The notes below the pieces were generated by a model. It did not search any database. It saw only the letters and a list, made by a program, of their open reading frames with translations, and was not told the DNA's origin. The position numbers and the translations under genes are program-made. From Paracoccus sanguinis (GTDB lineage Bacteria; Pseudomonadota; Alphaproteobacteria; Rhodobacterales; Rhodobacteraceae), in NCBI RefSeq assembly GCF_900106665.1, contig NZ_FNNA01000005.1, forward strand, positions 1 through 64,000: a DNA stretch of 64,000 nt, written 5' to 3'. Below, in pieces: positions 44,012 to 53,570 of this stretch (positions are counted from its first letter, which is position 1; each line of letters starts with the position of its first letter).

Positions 44012-44494
44012 TCAGGGCACCGTCGCCAGAAGCCGCGTCACCACCTGATCGGCCAGCATCACCGCCAGCCGCCCGCGCGCGTCCGCCTCGGCCGCCGTGG
44101 TGGCGATGACGGTGCCCACGGTCGAGTGGCTGGTGAAGTTGCTGACCTCACCCTGCGCCACCACCGCGCCCGAGGCCGCATCGATCAGCCGATAGGCCGC
44201 GGTGCCGTTGAGCGAGAAGCGCGTGGTCACCTCGTCCGGGGTGATCGCCTGCGGCAGCACCGCGATCCGCAGCGTATAGGCGAGGTCATAGCGCCCCGCC
44301 TCGGCCGGCCCCAGCCGCTCGGTCATGCGGCGCAGGAAGGCGTAGTCGTCGGCGGTCACCGGGTCCGCGACCCGCACCTGCCCGTGCAGCCGCGTGCCCG
44401 CGCCCCCCGGTCCGAAGACCGGGGTGAAGCCGCAGCCCGCCAGCCCGAACCCGGCCAGCAGCGCCGCGGCGAGGGCCGCCCTACGCGACCACAT
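44012..44494 (-). CDS. lptE: LPS assembly lipoprotein LptE
   Basis: A 160-residue outer-membrane lipoprotein that plugs the LptD barrel and helps insert LPS. It has a twin-arginine-like but ordinary lipoprotein signal ending [17 protein letters not shown] (lipidated cysteine 21), and the family's GFTPxF / [18 protein letters not shown] and VEVSNFTS-like pieces. The gene overlaps the 3' end of leuS by 14 bp and is followed at once by holA. The position between leuS and holA is diagnostic in proteobacteria even where sequence identity is low. Confidence 0.9.
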   Translation of the reverse strand: MWSRRAALAAALLAGFGLAGCGFTPVFGPGGAGTRLHGQVRVADPVTADDYAFLRRMTERLGPAEAGRYDLAYTLRIAVLPQAITPDEVTTRFSLNGTAAYRLIDAASGAVVAQGEVSNFTSHSTVGTVIATTAAEADARGRLAVMLADQVVTRLLATVP

Positions 44495-47024
44495 TGACGA
44501 TCCGCCCCGGCACGACGATCAGCTTCTTCGGCGCCGCGCCGTTCAGGAACTTCTGCACCGCCGGATCGGCGAGGACGAGCGCCTCGACCTCGGCCGCGGC
44601 CATGTCGCGCGGCACGGCGATCTCGCCCCGCCGCTTGCCGTTGATCTGGATCGGCAGCGTCACGCTGTCCTCGACCAGCATCGCCGGGTCGGCCTTGGGC
44701 CAGGGCGCGTCCACGGCGAGGCCCGCACCGCCGGCCATCGCCCAGACATCCTCGGCCAGGTGCGGCACCATCGGCGCCATCAGCTGCGCCATCACCCGCA
44801 GCACCGCGCGCCGCGGCTCGCCCCGCGCCGGCGACTTGCCCAGCGTGTTGGCAAGTTCATAGAGCTTGGCTACCGCCTTGTTGAAGGCAAAGCCCTCGAT
44901 CGCGCGGGTGATCTCGTCGATCGCCCGGTGGGTGGCGCGGTCGAGTTCGGGGTCGGCCACGTCCTCGGCCCCCGCCCGCCCCTCGTCCGCAAGCCGCCAG
45001 AGCCGCGACAGGAACCGCGCCGAGGCCTCGGCCCCTGCGGCGGTCCATTCGACGTCGCGCTCGGGCGGGCTGTCCGACAGCATGAACCAGCGCGCCGTGT
45101 CGGCGCCCAGCCGGGTCACGATGTCCACCGGGTCCACGACGTTCTTCTTGGATTTCGACATCTTGGCCGAGGGGATGATCTCGACCGCGGTGCCGTCCGC
45201 GAGCTTTCCGTCGCGCACCTCTTCGGGCAGGTGATAGACCGGCCGGCCGCGGTCGTCGCGGGTCAGATAGATCTCGTGCGTGACCATCCCTTGGGTGAAG
45301 AGCGCGTCGAACGGCTCCTTCGCGGTCTCGGGCAGGTGGCCGGTGCGGACCATCGCCCGGGCGAAGAAGCGGGAATAGAGCAGGTGCAGGATCGCGTGCT
45401 CGATGCCGCCGATATACTGGTCGACGTTCATCCAGTAATCCGCATCCTCCCGCACGGTCGGGGTCAGCGCGTGCGGGGCGGTGAAGCGGGCGTAGTACCA
45501 GGACGAATCGACGAAGGTGTCCATCGTGTCGGTCTCGCGCCGCGCCGCGCCGCCGCACCTGGGGCAGGTCGTCTCGCGCCAGGTCGGGTGGCGGTCGAGC
45601 GGATTGCCCGGCTGGTCGAAGCTCACGTCGCGGGGCAGCAGCACCGGCAGGTTCTCGGGCGCCTCGGGCACGGTGCCGCAGGCGGGGCAATGCACCACCG
45701 GGATCGGGCAGCCCCAGTAGCGCTGCCGCGAGATGCCCCAGTCGCGCAGGCGGAACCGGGTCACGCCCTCGCCCCAGCCGGCGGCCTCGGCCGCCTCGAT
45801 CGCCGCGGCGACGCCGGCGTCGCCGCTCTGCTCGGGCGGGCCGGCAAAGCCGCGGACGTAGCACACCGGCTCGGACTTGGGCGGGAGGAAGGGCGCCGCG
45901 GCCACGAACGCATCCGCCTCGGCCTCGGTCATCCCCGAGGGGGCGAAGGTGGCGCGGATCGGCAGGCCGTATTTCACCGCGAAGTCATGGTCGCGCTGGT
46001 CATGCGCGGGCGAGCCGAAGATCGCCCCGGTGCCGTAGTCCATCAGCACGAAATTGGCGATCCAGACCGGCAGCTCCCACGCGGGGTCGAGCGGGTGGCG
46101 CACCTTGATCCCGGTGTCGAGGCCCAGCTTCTCGCCCGTCTCGATCGCCTCTTCGGTCGTGCCGCCCTTGCGGCACTCGGCCACGAAGGCCGCGATGGCC
46201 GGGTCATGCTCGAGGGCCTTGGCCAGCGGGTGATCGGGCGAGATCGCCACGAACGAGGCGCCGCGCAGCGTGTCGGGGCGGGTGGTATAGACCTCGATCT
46301 TGTCGAACCCCGCGGGCGCGTCCACCGTCTCGAACCAAAACTGCAGCCCGCGCGAGCGGCCGATCCAGTTGGCCTGCATGGTGCGGACCTTCTCGGGCCA
46401 GCCGTTGAGCCCGTCGAGCGCCGCCAGCAGCTCCTCGGAATAATCCGAGATGCGGAAGAACCACTGGGTCAGCTCGCGCCGCTCGACCGGGGCGTTGGAG
46501 CGCCAGCCCTTGCCGTCAATGACCTGCTCGTTGGCGAGAACGGTCATGTCCACCGGGTCCCAGTTCACCACCGCCGCCTTGCGGTAGATCAGCCCGGCGT
46601 CGAGGAAGTCGAGGAACATCCGCTGCTGCTGGGCCACGTAGTCGTCGTCGCAGGTGGCGAACTCGCGGCTCCAGTCGATCGAGAGGCCCAGCGGCTTCAG
46701 CTGCCCGCGCATGGTGGCGATGTTGGCATAGGTCCAGTCGCGGGGGTGGCCGCCCTGCTCCATCGCGGCGTTCTCGGCCGGCATCCCGAAGGCGTCCCAG
46801 CCCATCGGGTGCAGGACGCTGAATCCCTGGGCGCGCTTGAACCGCGCCACCACGTCGCCCATCGTGTAGTTGCGCACGTGCCCCATGTGGATGCGCCCCG
46901 AGGGATAGGGGAACATCTCGAGCACGTAGTATTTCGGCCGGTCGTCGCGCACGGCGCGGAAGCTGCCGGCATCGTCCCAGGCCTGCTGCCAGCGCGGCTC
47001 GCTGTGGGCGGGATCATAGGACAT
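44481..47024 (-). CDS. leuS: Leucyl-tRNA synthetase
   Basis: Class I leucyl-tRNA synthetase, 847 residues. The HIGH-type motif is [20 protein letters not shown] (about 36-55), the CP1 editing domain follows with [20 protein letters not shown], a zinc-binding insertion has CPACGTVP and CPRCGGAA, and the KMSKS loop is [14 protein letters not shown] (about 622-635). The C-terminal anticodon-binding and tail domains are complete. The start at 47024 gives [20 protein letters not shown], the family N-terminus; an upstream ATG is rejected. It overlaps lptE downstream and follows a DUF3576 lipoprotein gene. Confidence 0.97.
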   Translation of the reverse strand: MSYDPAHSEPRWQQAWDDAGSFRAVRDDRPKYYVLEMFPYPSGRIHMGHVRNYTMGDVVARFKRAQGFSVLHPMGWDAFGMPAENAAMEQGGHPRDWTYANIATMRGQLKPLGLSIDWSREFATCDDDYVAQQQRMFLDFLDAGLIYRKAAVVNWDPVDMTVLANEQVIDGKGWRSNAPVERRELTQWFFRISDYSEELLAALDGLNGWPEKVRTMQANWIGRSRGLQFWFETVDAPAGFDKIEVYTTRPDTLRGASFVAISPDHPLAKALEHDPAIAAFVAECRKGGTTEEAIETGEKLGLDTGIKVRHPLDPAWELPVWIANFVLMDYGTGAIFGSPAHDQRDHDFAVKYGLPIRATFAPSGMTEAEADAFVAAAPFLPPKSEPVCYVRGFAGPPEQSGDAGVAAAIEAAEAAGWGEGVTRFRLRDWGISRQRYWGCPIPVVHCPACGTVPEAPENLPVLLPRDVSFDQPGNPLDRHPTWRETTCPRCGGAARRETDTMDTFVDSSWYYARFTAPHALTPTVREDADYWMNVDQYIGGIEHAILHLLYSRFFARAMVRTGHLPETAKEPFDALFTQGMVTHEIYLTRDDRGRPVYHLPEEVRDGKLADGTAVEIIPSAKMSKSKKNVVDPVDIVTRLGADTARWFMLSDSPPERDVEWTAAGAEASARFLSRLWRLADEGRAGAEDVADPELDRATHRAIDEITRAIEGFAFNKAVAKLYELANTLGKSPARGEPRRAVLRVMAQLMAPMVPHLAEDVWAMAGGAGLAVDAPWPKADPAMLVEDSVTLPIQINGKRRGEIAVPRDMAAAEVEALVLADPAVQKFLNGAAPKKLIVVPGRIVNVVA

Positions 47025-47141
47025 GGCGGACCTCGGCAACTTCTCTGGGGAGGGTGGAACGCACGCCACGCGCGCGCCCGGCGGGTTTAGCCGCCTGCCC
47101 TCCGAAGGTCCAGTTGCCCGGCCGGGGCTGAGAGCGCCGGC

Positions 47142-47645
47142 TTACAGTTGCCCGTCGCGGACCCTGAGCTGGCGGGCGCGGGTCAGGATCGCATCCTCGA
47201 CCGCGCGCACGGTGTCGGGCGCCACCGCCGCGCCGCCCGCTCCCTGCAGCGACAGCTTGAGGCTGCGCGCGTCGAGCGCCGGGTCGCTGATCTTGACCGT
47301 GGCGCGATAGGCGCGCCCGCCGCCGGGGGGCGTGCCGTAGCCGGTCACGATCACCCCGGTGAACGGGTCGATGGATTGGATCGGCAGGAAGTTGAGGATG
47401 TCGAGGCTGGCGTTCCACAGGTAGCGGTTCACCGCGACCTGCTGGTTGCTGGAGTCGCGGCCCGAGAACAGGTCCCAGATGGTCGATTCGCGCTGCTCGG
47501 CGACCGGGCGCTTGTTGTGTTCGGACGGGCCGAGGCCGAAGAGCCCGCCTTTCCCGCCGCTGCCCCCGCAGGCGGCCAGCGACAGGACGAGTCCGAGGAC
47601 GGCAACCGGGCGTGCGGCGCGGAACGGAACGGCGCAAAGGATCAT
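47142..47645 (-). CDS. DUF3576-domain lipoprotein
   Basis: A 167-residue envelope lipoprotein. The signal ends VLSLAACGGSG (cysteine 26), followed by a glycine-rich linker and the DUF3576 core: STIWDLFSGRDSSNQQVAVN, RYLWNASLDILNFLPIQSID and PFTGVIVTGYGTPPGGGRAY. The domain is conserved in alphaproteobacteria next to leuS-lptE, which suggests a link with the outer membrane, but its function is not known. The ATG at 47645 is chosen because the signal peptide begins there; the frame is open further upstream without meaningful sequence. Confidence 0.85.
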   Translation of the reverse strand: MILCAVPFRAARPVAVLGLVLSLAACGGSGGKGGLFGLGPSEHNKRPVAEQRESTIWDLFSGRDSSNQQVAVNRYLWNASLDILNFLPIQSIDPFTGVIVTGYGTPPGGGRAYRATVKISDPALDARSLKLSLQGAGGAAVAPDTVRAVEDAILTRARQLRVRDGQL

Positions 47646-48017
47646 GTCGAGGCTTTCCCCAGAAACGGCGCGGTCGCCCGCGTACGGCGTCGGGCGAGGC
47701 ATAGCGCGGATTCCCCGCGCGCGACAAGCGCCCCGGCGGGTAACGGGGGTGCGCCGGCCTCGGCGCCTGGCCCCTCGGTTGCGGCGCCGGATCGCCGCGA
47801 AATCCTGCGTGGCGCTTGGCTGGAGCGGTGGTACCGGGGGCCGATCCGCCTGCAATTGCAGCCCGCGCAACGGACTGTGGCGCTTGTGCACCACAAAAAA
47901 GGCAACCGCCCGGGCGGGGGGGCGCAATCGTTGCAATGCCATGCGGAAAGCGCGACTTATTCCCCATACCCACGCTGGACCAACCGGCAGGGGTGACAGA
48001 GAGACATGAGGGAAGCC
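47646..48017. promoter_or_regulatory. Intergenic region upstream of the porin gene
   Basis: About 370 bp with no supportable gene. A candidate porin promoter is TTGCAA (47934-47939) followed after 17 bases by GACTTA, only a moderate match. A long untranslated leader would not be unusual for a major porin, but no clear structure was found. Confidence 0.35.
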
Positions 48018-49103
48018 ATGAAAAAGGTTCTTTTCGCCACCAGCGCGCTGGTCGCCTTCGCCGGCGCCGCGTCGGCTGAAGTCGCCGTGTCGGGCGACGC
48101 GCGCATCGGTATGCGCTACGACAGCGATCTGTGCGCCAACGCCGCCTGCACCACCACCGACTCGGCCTGGAACGTCGTGAACCGCGCCCGCGTCAAGTTC
48201 ACCATGACCGGCACCAGCGACTCGGGCCTGGAATTCGGCGCCGAAGTCCGCGCTGAAGAAGCCCAGCGCGCCCGCTACGGCAGCCAGTTCTCGATCGACG
48301 AGACCGATGGCACCGTCGTCAACACCTATGCGATCCGCAACGGCCTGTCGGCCGACAAGGGTATCGTCTGGGTGTCGGGTACCTACGGAAAGCTGACCGC
48401 CGGCGATATCGACTCGGGCATGGAAAACGCCCTGGGCGACCTGCCGGAAATCGGGATGTCGGGCCTCGATTACCTGAACGAGTTCGGCTATTCGTCGTCG
48501 GACTTCGATGACAGCCTCTACAGCGAAGCCGGCCTGCTGTACGAATACAGCATCAATGGTGTGAAGCTGTTCGCGTCGTTCATGGACCAGAACATCGGAT
48601 ATTCGGCCATCGATCGCGACAACAACGCCTACTCGCTGGGCGCCAAGTACGAGATGGCTGGGTACGAGTTCGGCATCGGTTACGAAAAGTCGGACTTCTA
48701 TATCGACCCGGTGAACTTCGCCGGCATCCCGTATGAAAACACCAGCTGGGGTATCTCGGCCGCGACGGTCTTTAACGAAGTCAAGGTCAAAGGGATCTAC
48801 GTGACCACCACGGTCAAGGACATCCCGACCCTGACCGGCGACCTCGACGTCGACCAGTTCGGCGTCGGCGCCGAGTACAAGATGGCGAACGGTGTCGGCT
48901 TGGCTGGCTACTGGCGTCGGGTGGCGTACGACACCCCGGCCGACGAGTTCACGGCTGATATCGTTGGTGTTGGCGCTTCCTACGATCTGGGTGGCGGCGC
49001 GACCGTGAAAGGTGGCGTGGTCAACGTCTCGGGCGACGACACTCTCGGCTCCAGCCTGAGCGACCGCACCATGGCCGACTTCGGTCTGGTCTTCAAATTC
49101 TGA
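48018..49103 (+). CDS. Outer-membrane porin (Rhodobacter-type)
   Basis: A 361-residue porin. A signal peptide (MKKVLFATSALVAFAGAASA) is followed by EVAVSGDARIGMRYDSD, the start of the barrel typical of Rhodobacter porins, and the chain ends in phenylalanine (GLVFKF), the signal for barrel assembly. Alternating beta strands with many aromatic girdle residues run throughout, and an acidic loop (SSSDFDDSLYSEAGLLYEYS region) may constrict the pore. GAGGGAAGCC precedes the ATG at 48018. Base composition is lower in GC than the neighbours, as expected for a highly expressed gene. It is monocistronic with its own terminator. Confidence 0.93.
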   Translation: MKKVLFATSALVAFAGAASAEVAVSGDARIGMRYDSDLCANAACTTTDSAWNVVNRARVKFTMTGTSDSGLEFGAEVRAEEAQRARYGSQFSIDETDGTVVNTYAIRNGLSADKGIVWVSGTYGKLTAGDIDSGMENALGDLPEIGMSGLDYLNEFGYSSSDFDDSLYSEAGLLYEYSINGVKLFASFMDQNIGYSAIDRDNNAYSLGAKYEMAGYEFGIGYEKSDFYIDPVNFAGIPYENTSWGISAATVFNEVKVKGIYVTTTVKDIPTLTGDLDVDQFGVGAEYKMANGVGLAGYWRRVAYDTPADEFTADIVGVGASYDLGGGATVKGGVVNVSGDDTLGSSLSDRTMADFGLVFKF

Positions 49104-49128
49104 TCCATCCGGATCGGGACTACGGAAC

Positions 49129-49158
49129 GAGCGGGCCTTGCGCCCGCTCTTTTCTTTT
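49129..49158 (+). terminator. Rho-independent terminator of the porin gene
   Basis: GAGCGGGC (49129-49136), loop CTTGC and GCCCGCTC (49142-49149) form a perfect stem followed by TTTTCTTTT. It lies 25 bp after the porin stop. Confidence 0.9.
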
Positions 49159-49297
49159 GCGACGCCCGTGACGTGCGCGGCGGTCAGACGCAGAAACGCA
49201 CGCGGGAGATCCTGACGTTTCCGTCTGACGACGACGCTGCCTGAAGTTCCGACGACAGGCGCCGGCCGCTCGGGTGCACGAATACAAGGAGGATCGC

Positions 49298-49951
49298 ATG
49301 GGACTGGACGACATCCGCCACCGCATCGCCGCGGCCGAGGCCGCCGCCGGGCGTCCTGCGGGCAGCGTCACCCTCATCGCGGTCAGCAAGCTGCAACCAC
49401 CCGAGCGGGTCGAGTCCGTCCTCGAGGCCGGAGCCAAGGTGTTCGGCGAGAACTACGTGCAGGAGGCGCAGGGCAAGTGGCCCGCCTGGCGCGAGCGCTG
49501 GCCCGATGTGGCGCTGCACCTGATCGGCCCGCTGCAATCCAACAAGGCCCGCGCGGCGATTGAGCTGTTCGACGCGATCCACAGCCTCGACCGGCTCTCG
49601 CTCGCCGAGCGGCTGGCCCGGATCTCGGACGACACCGGCCGCCGCCCCGAGGTCTTCGTGCAGGTCAACACCGGCGCCGAGCCGCAGAAAGCGGGTGTCC
49701 TTCCCGACGAGGCCGACGCGCTGATCGCGGTCGCCCGGCGGCTGGGACTGAACCTCGTCGGCTGCATGGCGATCCCGCCCGACGACGCCGACCCGCTGCC
49801 GCATTTCCGCGCCCTCGCCGCCATCGCCAAGCGCAACGACCTGCCCGGCCTGTCGATGGGCATGAGCGCCGATTTCGAGACCGCCATCGCCGAGGGCGCC
49901 ACCCACGTCCGCGTCGGCAGCGCCATCTTCGGCGCCCGGACGACGCGGTAG
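49298..49951 (+). CDS. yggS: YggS-family pyridoxal phosphate homeostasis protein
   Basis: A 217-residue PLP-binding protein that buffers pyridoxal phosphate rather than catalysing a known reaction. The lysine that holds PLP is in TLIAVSKLQPPERV (about residue 30), and GENYVQEAQGKWPAWRERWP, HLIGPLQSNKARAAIELFDA and MGMSADFETAIAEGATHVRV are classic family motifs. AAGGAGGATCGC precedes the ATG at 49298, which settles the start. It stands alone between the porin and the PAS-protein region. Confidence 0.95.
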   Translation: MGLDDIRHRIAAAEAAAGRPAGSVTLIAVSKLQPPERVESVLEAGAKVFGENYVQEAQGKWPAWRERWPDVALHLIGPLQSNKARAAIELFDAIHSLDRLSLAERLARISDDTGRRPEVFVQVNTGAEPQKAGVLPDEADALIAVARRLGLNLVGCMAIPPDDADPLPHFRALAAIAKRNDLPGLSMGMSADFETAIAEGATHVRVGSAIFGARTTR

Positions 49952-50049
49952 CCGCGCGCGGCTGGCGAGAGGGCCAACCGCCAATGGCGGCGTGCCGTGA
50001 CCGCACCGTATTGTGGCGCGTTGGCAAAATTCACCTGAAGTTTGGAGCT

Positions 50050-50130
50050 GCGGTGCGCGCAGCGGCCGAGGCGCTCGGCAGACGCCTTATCTCCTAGTTA
50101 CCGCGCACCAACCGTGTGTCGCGCCGACTG
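50050..50130 (-). pseudogene. Possible second, older copy of the PAS-protein 3' end
   Basis: On the plus strand, CGCTCGGCAGACGCCTT and the following bases align loosely with CGCTCCGCGCCTTCC of the copy at 50220-50366, about 168 bp away. Minus-strand translation includes SAERLGRC, comparable with GAERVAAG. The match is weak and needs an alignment. Confidence 0.3.
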
Positions 50131-50219
50131 TCGCGAGACAGGGGGGCAGCGGTGAGAGCTCTACCGATTCGATAGAGGCGGCGCCTTTGGAACTGCATCC
50201 GAGGGACACCACCCGCCCC

Positions 50220-50366
50220 TCAGCCGCTCCCAGCGGCCACCCGCTCCGCGCCTTCCATCAGCGCCAGCGCGGCCCCCGAACGCACCGTCCAGCCCGACTG
50301 CAGTGCCGGCACCCTTGCCCAGGCATTCGCAAATTCAGCCCGACGTCCGCATACACCGCCCGCCCC
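50220..50366 (-). pseudogene. In-frame tandem copy of the PAS-protein C-terminal tail
   Basis: Directly after the PAS-protein stop the same minus-strand frame stays open for 48 codons and ends at 50222-50220. Its last 26 residues, QSGWTVRSGAALALMEGAER then VAAGSG, match the real C-terminus QQGWPVRSGAALALTEGGER then VAGGVG at 20 of 26 positions by my count, including the stop position. The two stops are 147 bp (49 codons) apart. There is no start of its own, so it is either a relic or expressed only by stop-codon readthrough. Confidence 0.7.
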
Positions 50367-52139
50367 TCAGCCGACGCCGCCCGCCACGCGCTCCCCGCCT
50401 TCCGTCAGAGCCAGCGCGGCCCCCGAGCGCACCGGCCAGCCCTGCTGCGGCTCGCGCGACGGTGTTGCACCGGGATCCGGCTGGGCACCGGCCGCCTCCG
50501 GGATGGCCGCCGCGGGCACGGCAAAGGCCATCGCCGCCTCACTCGCCTCGCCAAGAACCCCCGCCGCCCCAGCCACGCTGTCCGCAGAGGACGCGAGTGT
50601 CGCGCCCGCCGGAACCGTCGGCGCAAACATCACCATCCGGCGTCCCGCCGACAGCGGGCACACCTGCCACGAGAGCAGCTCGCGCGCCGGGCCGGCCATC
50701 GCGCCGCTGCGGCTGCCCTCGGGGCGCGCGGCGGTGAGCGCGGCGCGCAGGGCGTGATAGCCGGGGCTGTCCCCGGCGGTCAGCCGCCAGCGCTCGTCGT
50801 AGCCGCGCAGCGTCGGGGTGCCCTCGGCGGCCCACAGCGCCTCGAAGCGGCGGTTCGTGCTGAGCAGGCGCCCGTCGGCGTCGAAGATCGCCACCGCCGA
50901 GCCCATCGCATCCATGACCTCGGCGCTGAGGGACAGCTCGGCCCGGAACCGCCGGGTCATGGCGATCTCGGCGCTGATGTCGTCGATGAGCAGCGCAATC
51001 GCCCCGTCCGGGTGCGGCCGCCCGGTGACGCGGTAGGTCTGTCCGCCCGGCAGGCTCCACGTCTCGACATGGTGGCCCGACGCGGCGCCGGCCTCGAGCG
51101 TGGCGATGGTGCGCCGCCAACTCGCGTAGTCCTTGGGCTCGGGGACCATCCGGCGCTCGCGCAGCGCGTCGAGCACCGCGTGCAGGGTCGGGCGCGCGGT
51201 CAGGAAGCCGCCGGGCAGGCCGGTCAGGTCGATCAGGGCCGGGTTGAAGAGTTGCAACCGCCGCTCGCGGTCGAAGATGGCAAGGCCGATGTGCAGGTCG
51301 GCGAAGGTCTTGGTCAGCGTGCGGACGAACTCGCGCAGGCTGCCCTCGGCCCGCACCGCATCGTCGGCGGGGACGGCAAAGATCGTGCGGTGCCCGTCCG
51401 CGGCCTGGACATGACAGTCGAACCAGCGCGACTGGTCGTCCAGCTCGATCCGCGCGCGGCGGACCGAATCGGCGTCGCCGGGCAGGTCGATCAGCCGCGG
51501 CAACGGCCAGACCACGTCGTCGGGGTTCAGCGCCTCGATCTCGCGCAGATAGGCGGCGTTGGCCCAGGTCACGGTCCCTTCCGCGTCCTCACGCCAGATC
51601 AGCACCGGCGCGTGGTCCACCGATTCGCGCAGCACCCCGAGCTCATCCTCCATCGCGGCCAGCGCGTGGGCGTTGACCGTGATCCCGCCTTGCTCGAGCG
51701 TCGGATCGACCAGCTCGAGCCGCAGCAGCCCGCCGCCCAGATCCTCGGCCCGCAGCCGCAAGGCGGCGCTGCGCCCGCTCGCCACGGCCCCGGCGGGCGG
51801 GGTGCCCGCGAGAACCGCGGTACCGTCCGCCGCCGCCATCTCGAGGATGCGCTGCGGCGCCTCGAACCGTTGCCCGAGCCAAGTCCAGAGCCGCGCCCAG
51901 TCACCCTCGCCCGGCAGCGCGTCGAGTAGCGCCCGCGCCGGGCCGGTCGCATCCACCAGACGGCGGTCGCGGAACAGCAGGATCAGCGGTTCAACCGAGG
52001 GTCGTGCGGCCTTGCGCGCGGCCCCCTCACCGCCAAGCCCGCTACCGGGCGCTCCGGTCAGCCGCAGGATCAGCAGGGCGGCCAAGAGCGACCCCGTTCC
52101 GGCCAGAAATGCCCAGGCAATGATCGTCCAGTCCACCAT
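50367..52139 (-). CDS. Membrane-anchored multi-PAS protein without kinase domain
   Basis: A 590-residue protein with one N-terminal transmembrane segment (IIAWAFLAGTGSLLAALLIL, about 6-25) and three PAS-like sensor regions: near 180 (APVLIWREDAEGTVTWANAA), near 286 (LHIGLAIFDRERRLQLFNPA) and near 409 (AMGSAVAIFDADGRLLSTNR). No histidine-kinase, GGDEF or EAL domain follows; the C-terminus is a low-complexity alanine-rich tail ending RSGAALALTEGGERVAGGVG. It must signal through a partner. It lies 72 bp after regB on the same strand, with a perfect CtrA-type box in the gap, and its 3' end is duplicated beyond the stop. Confidence 0.8.
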   Translation of the reverse strand: MVDWTIIAWAFLAGTGSLLAALLILRLTGAPGSGLGGEGAARKAARPSVEPLILLFRDRRLVDATGPARALLDALPGEGDWARLWTWLGQRFEAPQRILEMAAADGTAVLAGTPPAGAVASGRSAALRLRAEDLGGGLLRLELVDPTLEQGGITVNAHALAAMEDELGVLRESVDHAPVLIWREDAEGTVTWANAAYLREIEALNPDDVVWPLPRLIDLPGDADSVRRARIELDDQSRWFDCHVQAADGHRTIFAVPADDAVRAEGSLREFVRTLTKTFADLHIGLAIFDRERRLQLFNPALIDLTGLPGGFLTARPTLHAVLDALRERRMVPEPKDYASWRRTIATLEAGAASGHHVETWSLPGGQTYRVTGRPHPDGAIALLIDDISAEIAMTRRFRAELSLSAEVMDAMGSAVAIFDADGRLLSTNRRFEALWAAEGTPTLRGYDERWRLTAGDSPGYHALRAALTAARPEGSRSGAMAGPARELLSWQVCPLSAGRRMVMFAPTVPAGATLASSADSVAGAAGVLGEASEAAMAFAVPAAAIPEAAGAQPDPGATPSREPQQGWPVRSGAALALTEGGERVAGGVG

Positions 52140-52183
52140 GCAACCGCCCGCGATCGTTCAGGCGTTGCGTAACACCCGTTCGC

Positions 52184-52198
52184 TTAAGGAAAGGTTAA
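52184..52198. promoter_or_regulatory. CtrA-type binding site upstream of the PAS gene
   Basis: TTAAGGAAAGGTTAA is a perfect TTAA-N7-TTAA box, the consensus for the alphaproteobacterial cell-cycle and motility regulator CtrA. It lies 45-59 bp upstream of the PAS-protein ATG, between it and regB, in a place fitting promoter control. Confidence 0.6.
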
Positions 52199-52211
52199 GG
52201 CGCGTCCGGAT

Positions 52212-53570
52212 TCAATCGGAGATTGCGGGATTCGGCCGCAGCACCGCGCGATCGTCGGCCAGCAGCGCGGCCTCGGGCCAGCTCACCCGCGCCACCGCCC
52301 CGCCGTCGTTGGCAAAGCTCACCCGTCCCCCGCTGCGCTCGAGCAGCGTGCGGCCGATGAACAGCCCCAGCCCCATCCCCTCATAGCCGTCCGGACCCTC
52401 GGTCCCCTGCCGGCGGGTGGTCAGGTAGGGCTCGCCCAGACGACCCAGCAGATGCGGCGGATAGCCGGGGCCGTCGTCACGGATCGTCACCGTGATCCGC
52501 CCGGCCTCGCGCGCGGCGGTGACGTTGACCCGCGTGGCGGCGAAATCGACGGCGTTCTGGACGAGGTTGCGCAGCGCGTGGATCACCGCGGGATCGCGCC
52601 GGACGATCGCACCGGTGGTGTCGTCGATGCAGATCTCGGCGCCGCGGTTGAGGTGGGGGCGGGCGGCTTCCTCGAGCAGGTCCGACAGCGGCGCGCTGTG
52701 CAGGTGCAGGTCGTCTTTTCCGGCGCTCCCCATGCTGCGCAGGATGTCGCGGCAGCGGTCGGCCGAGCTTTGCAGCAGCGCGAGATCCGCACCGACGTCG
52801 GGACCGATCCCCTCGCGCCCCGACAGATCGTCGGCGAGCTCGCCCGCGACGAGCTTGATGGTCGCCAGCGGCGTGCCCATCTCGTGCGCCGCCGCCGCGA
52901 CCACCCCGCCCAGGTGCTGCAAGCGCTGTTCCCGCGCGAGGCCCATGCGGGTCGCCTGCAGGGCGTTCTCGGTCGCCGACAGCTCCGACGAGACGCGGTG
53001 CGTCGAGAGCGCGAGGAACAGCCCGCCGATCGCCAGCGCCAGCACCGCCGCGACATCCATCGCGGTGTCGGCGGTCCGGGCGCTCGCCGCGGCGAACACC
53101 AGCGGCACGGGCAGCAGCGTCATCGTCAGCACCGTCAGCGCCGTGGCCGTGCCCAGCACGTAGAGCTGCCGGCGCGGCAGGACGCTCGCCCCGATGGTCA
53201 GCGGCGCGAGCACGAACAGCGCGAACGGATTGCCGGTCCCGCCGGTCAGCGTCAGAAGCGTCCCGGTCTGCACGGTGTCGAGCACCAGCTGCGCCAGCGC
53301 CTCGCGCGGTGAGACGCGACCCTGCCGGCCCCCGAGCGCCAGATTGGCCGCCGCCGCCGCGAGGATCACCGCCAGCACCGGCAGGAATGGCAGTTGCGCG
53401 CCCAGCAGCCACGCCGCCAGCACGGCCGAGGCCTGTCCCGCGAGCGCCACCCAGCGCAGCGCGACGAGGGTGCGGCGACGGACCGGCTCGGCCCGGCCGA
53501 GCGGGCCGCCGGCCCCGAGGCGGGGGTCCGGCCCGCCGGCGACGGTGCTGGGGAAATGGCTCCGCGTCAT
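52212..53570 (-). CDS. regB: Redox sensor histidine kinase RegB/PrrB
   Basis: A 452-residue membrane kinase of the global redox system RegBA. Six hydrophobic helices (about 40-190) include the quinone-sensing loop motif GGTGNPFALFVLAP (about 110). The H-box is AAAHEMGTPLATIKLVAGEL (histidine near 226), and the redox-active cysteine is in SSADRCRDILRSMG (about 271). The ATPase domain shows NLVQNAVDFA and GMGLGLFIGRTLLERSGG. It phosphorylates RegA when the quinone pool is reduced. It is divergent from senC-regA-hvrA, the classic order in Rhodobacteraceae. Confidence 0.95.
   Translation of the reverse strand: MTRSHFPSTVAGGPDPRLGAGGPLGRAEPVRRRTLVALRWVALAGQASAVLAAWLLGAQLPFLPVLAVILAAAAANLALGGRQGRVSPREALAQLVLDTVQTGTLLTLTGGTGNPFALFVLAPLTIGASVLPRRQLYVLGTATALTVLTMTLLPVPLVFAAASARTADTAMDVAAVLALAIGGLFLALSTHRVSSELSATENALQATRMGLAREQRLQHLGGVVAAAAHEMGTPLATIKLVAGELADDLSGREGIGPDVGADLALLQSSADRCRDILRSMGSAGKDDLHLHSAPLSDLLEEAARPHLNRGAEICIDDTTGAIVRRDPAVIHALRNLVQNAVDFAATRVNVTAAREAGRITVTIRDDGPGYPPHLLGRLGEPYLTTRRQGTEGPDGYEGMGLGLFIGRTLLERSGGRVSFANDGGAVARVSWPEAALLADDRAVLRPNPAISD

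Noticed and set aside
50013..51929. A long plus-strand open frame opposite the PAS-protein gene
   Set aside because: Translation is histidine- and glutamine-rich antisense text; the minus frame has three PAS-like regions and a membrane anchor.
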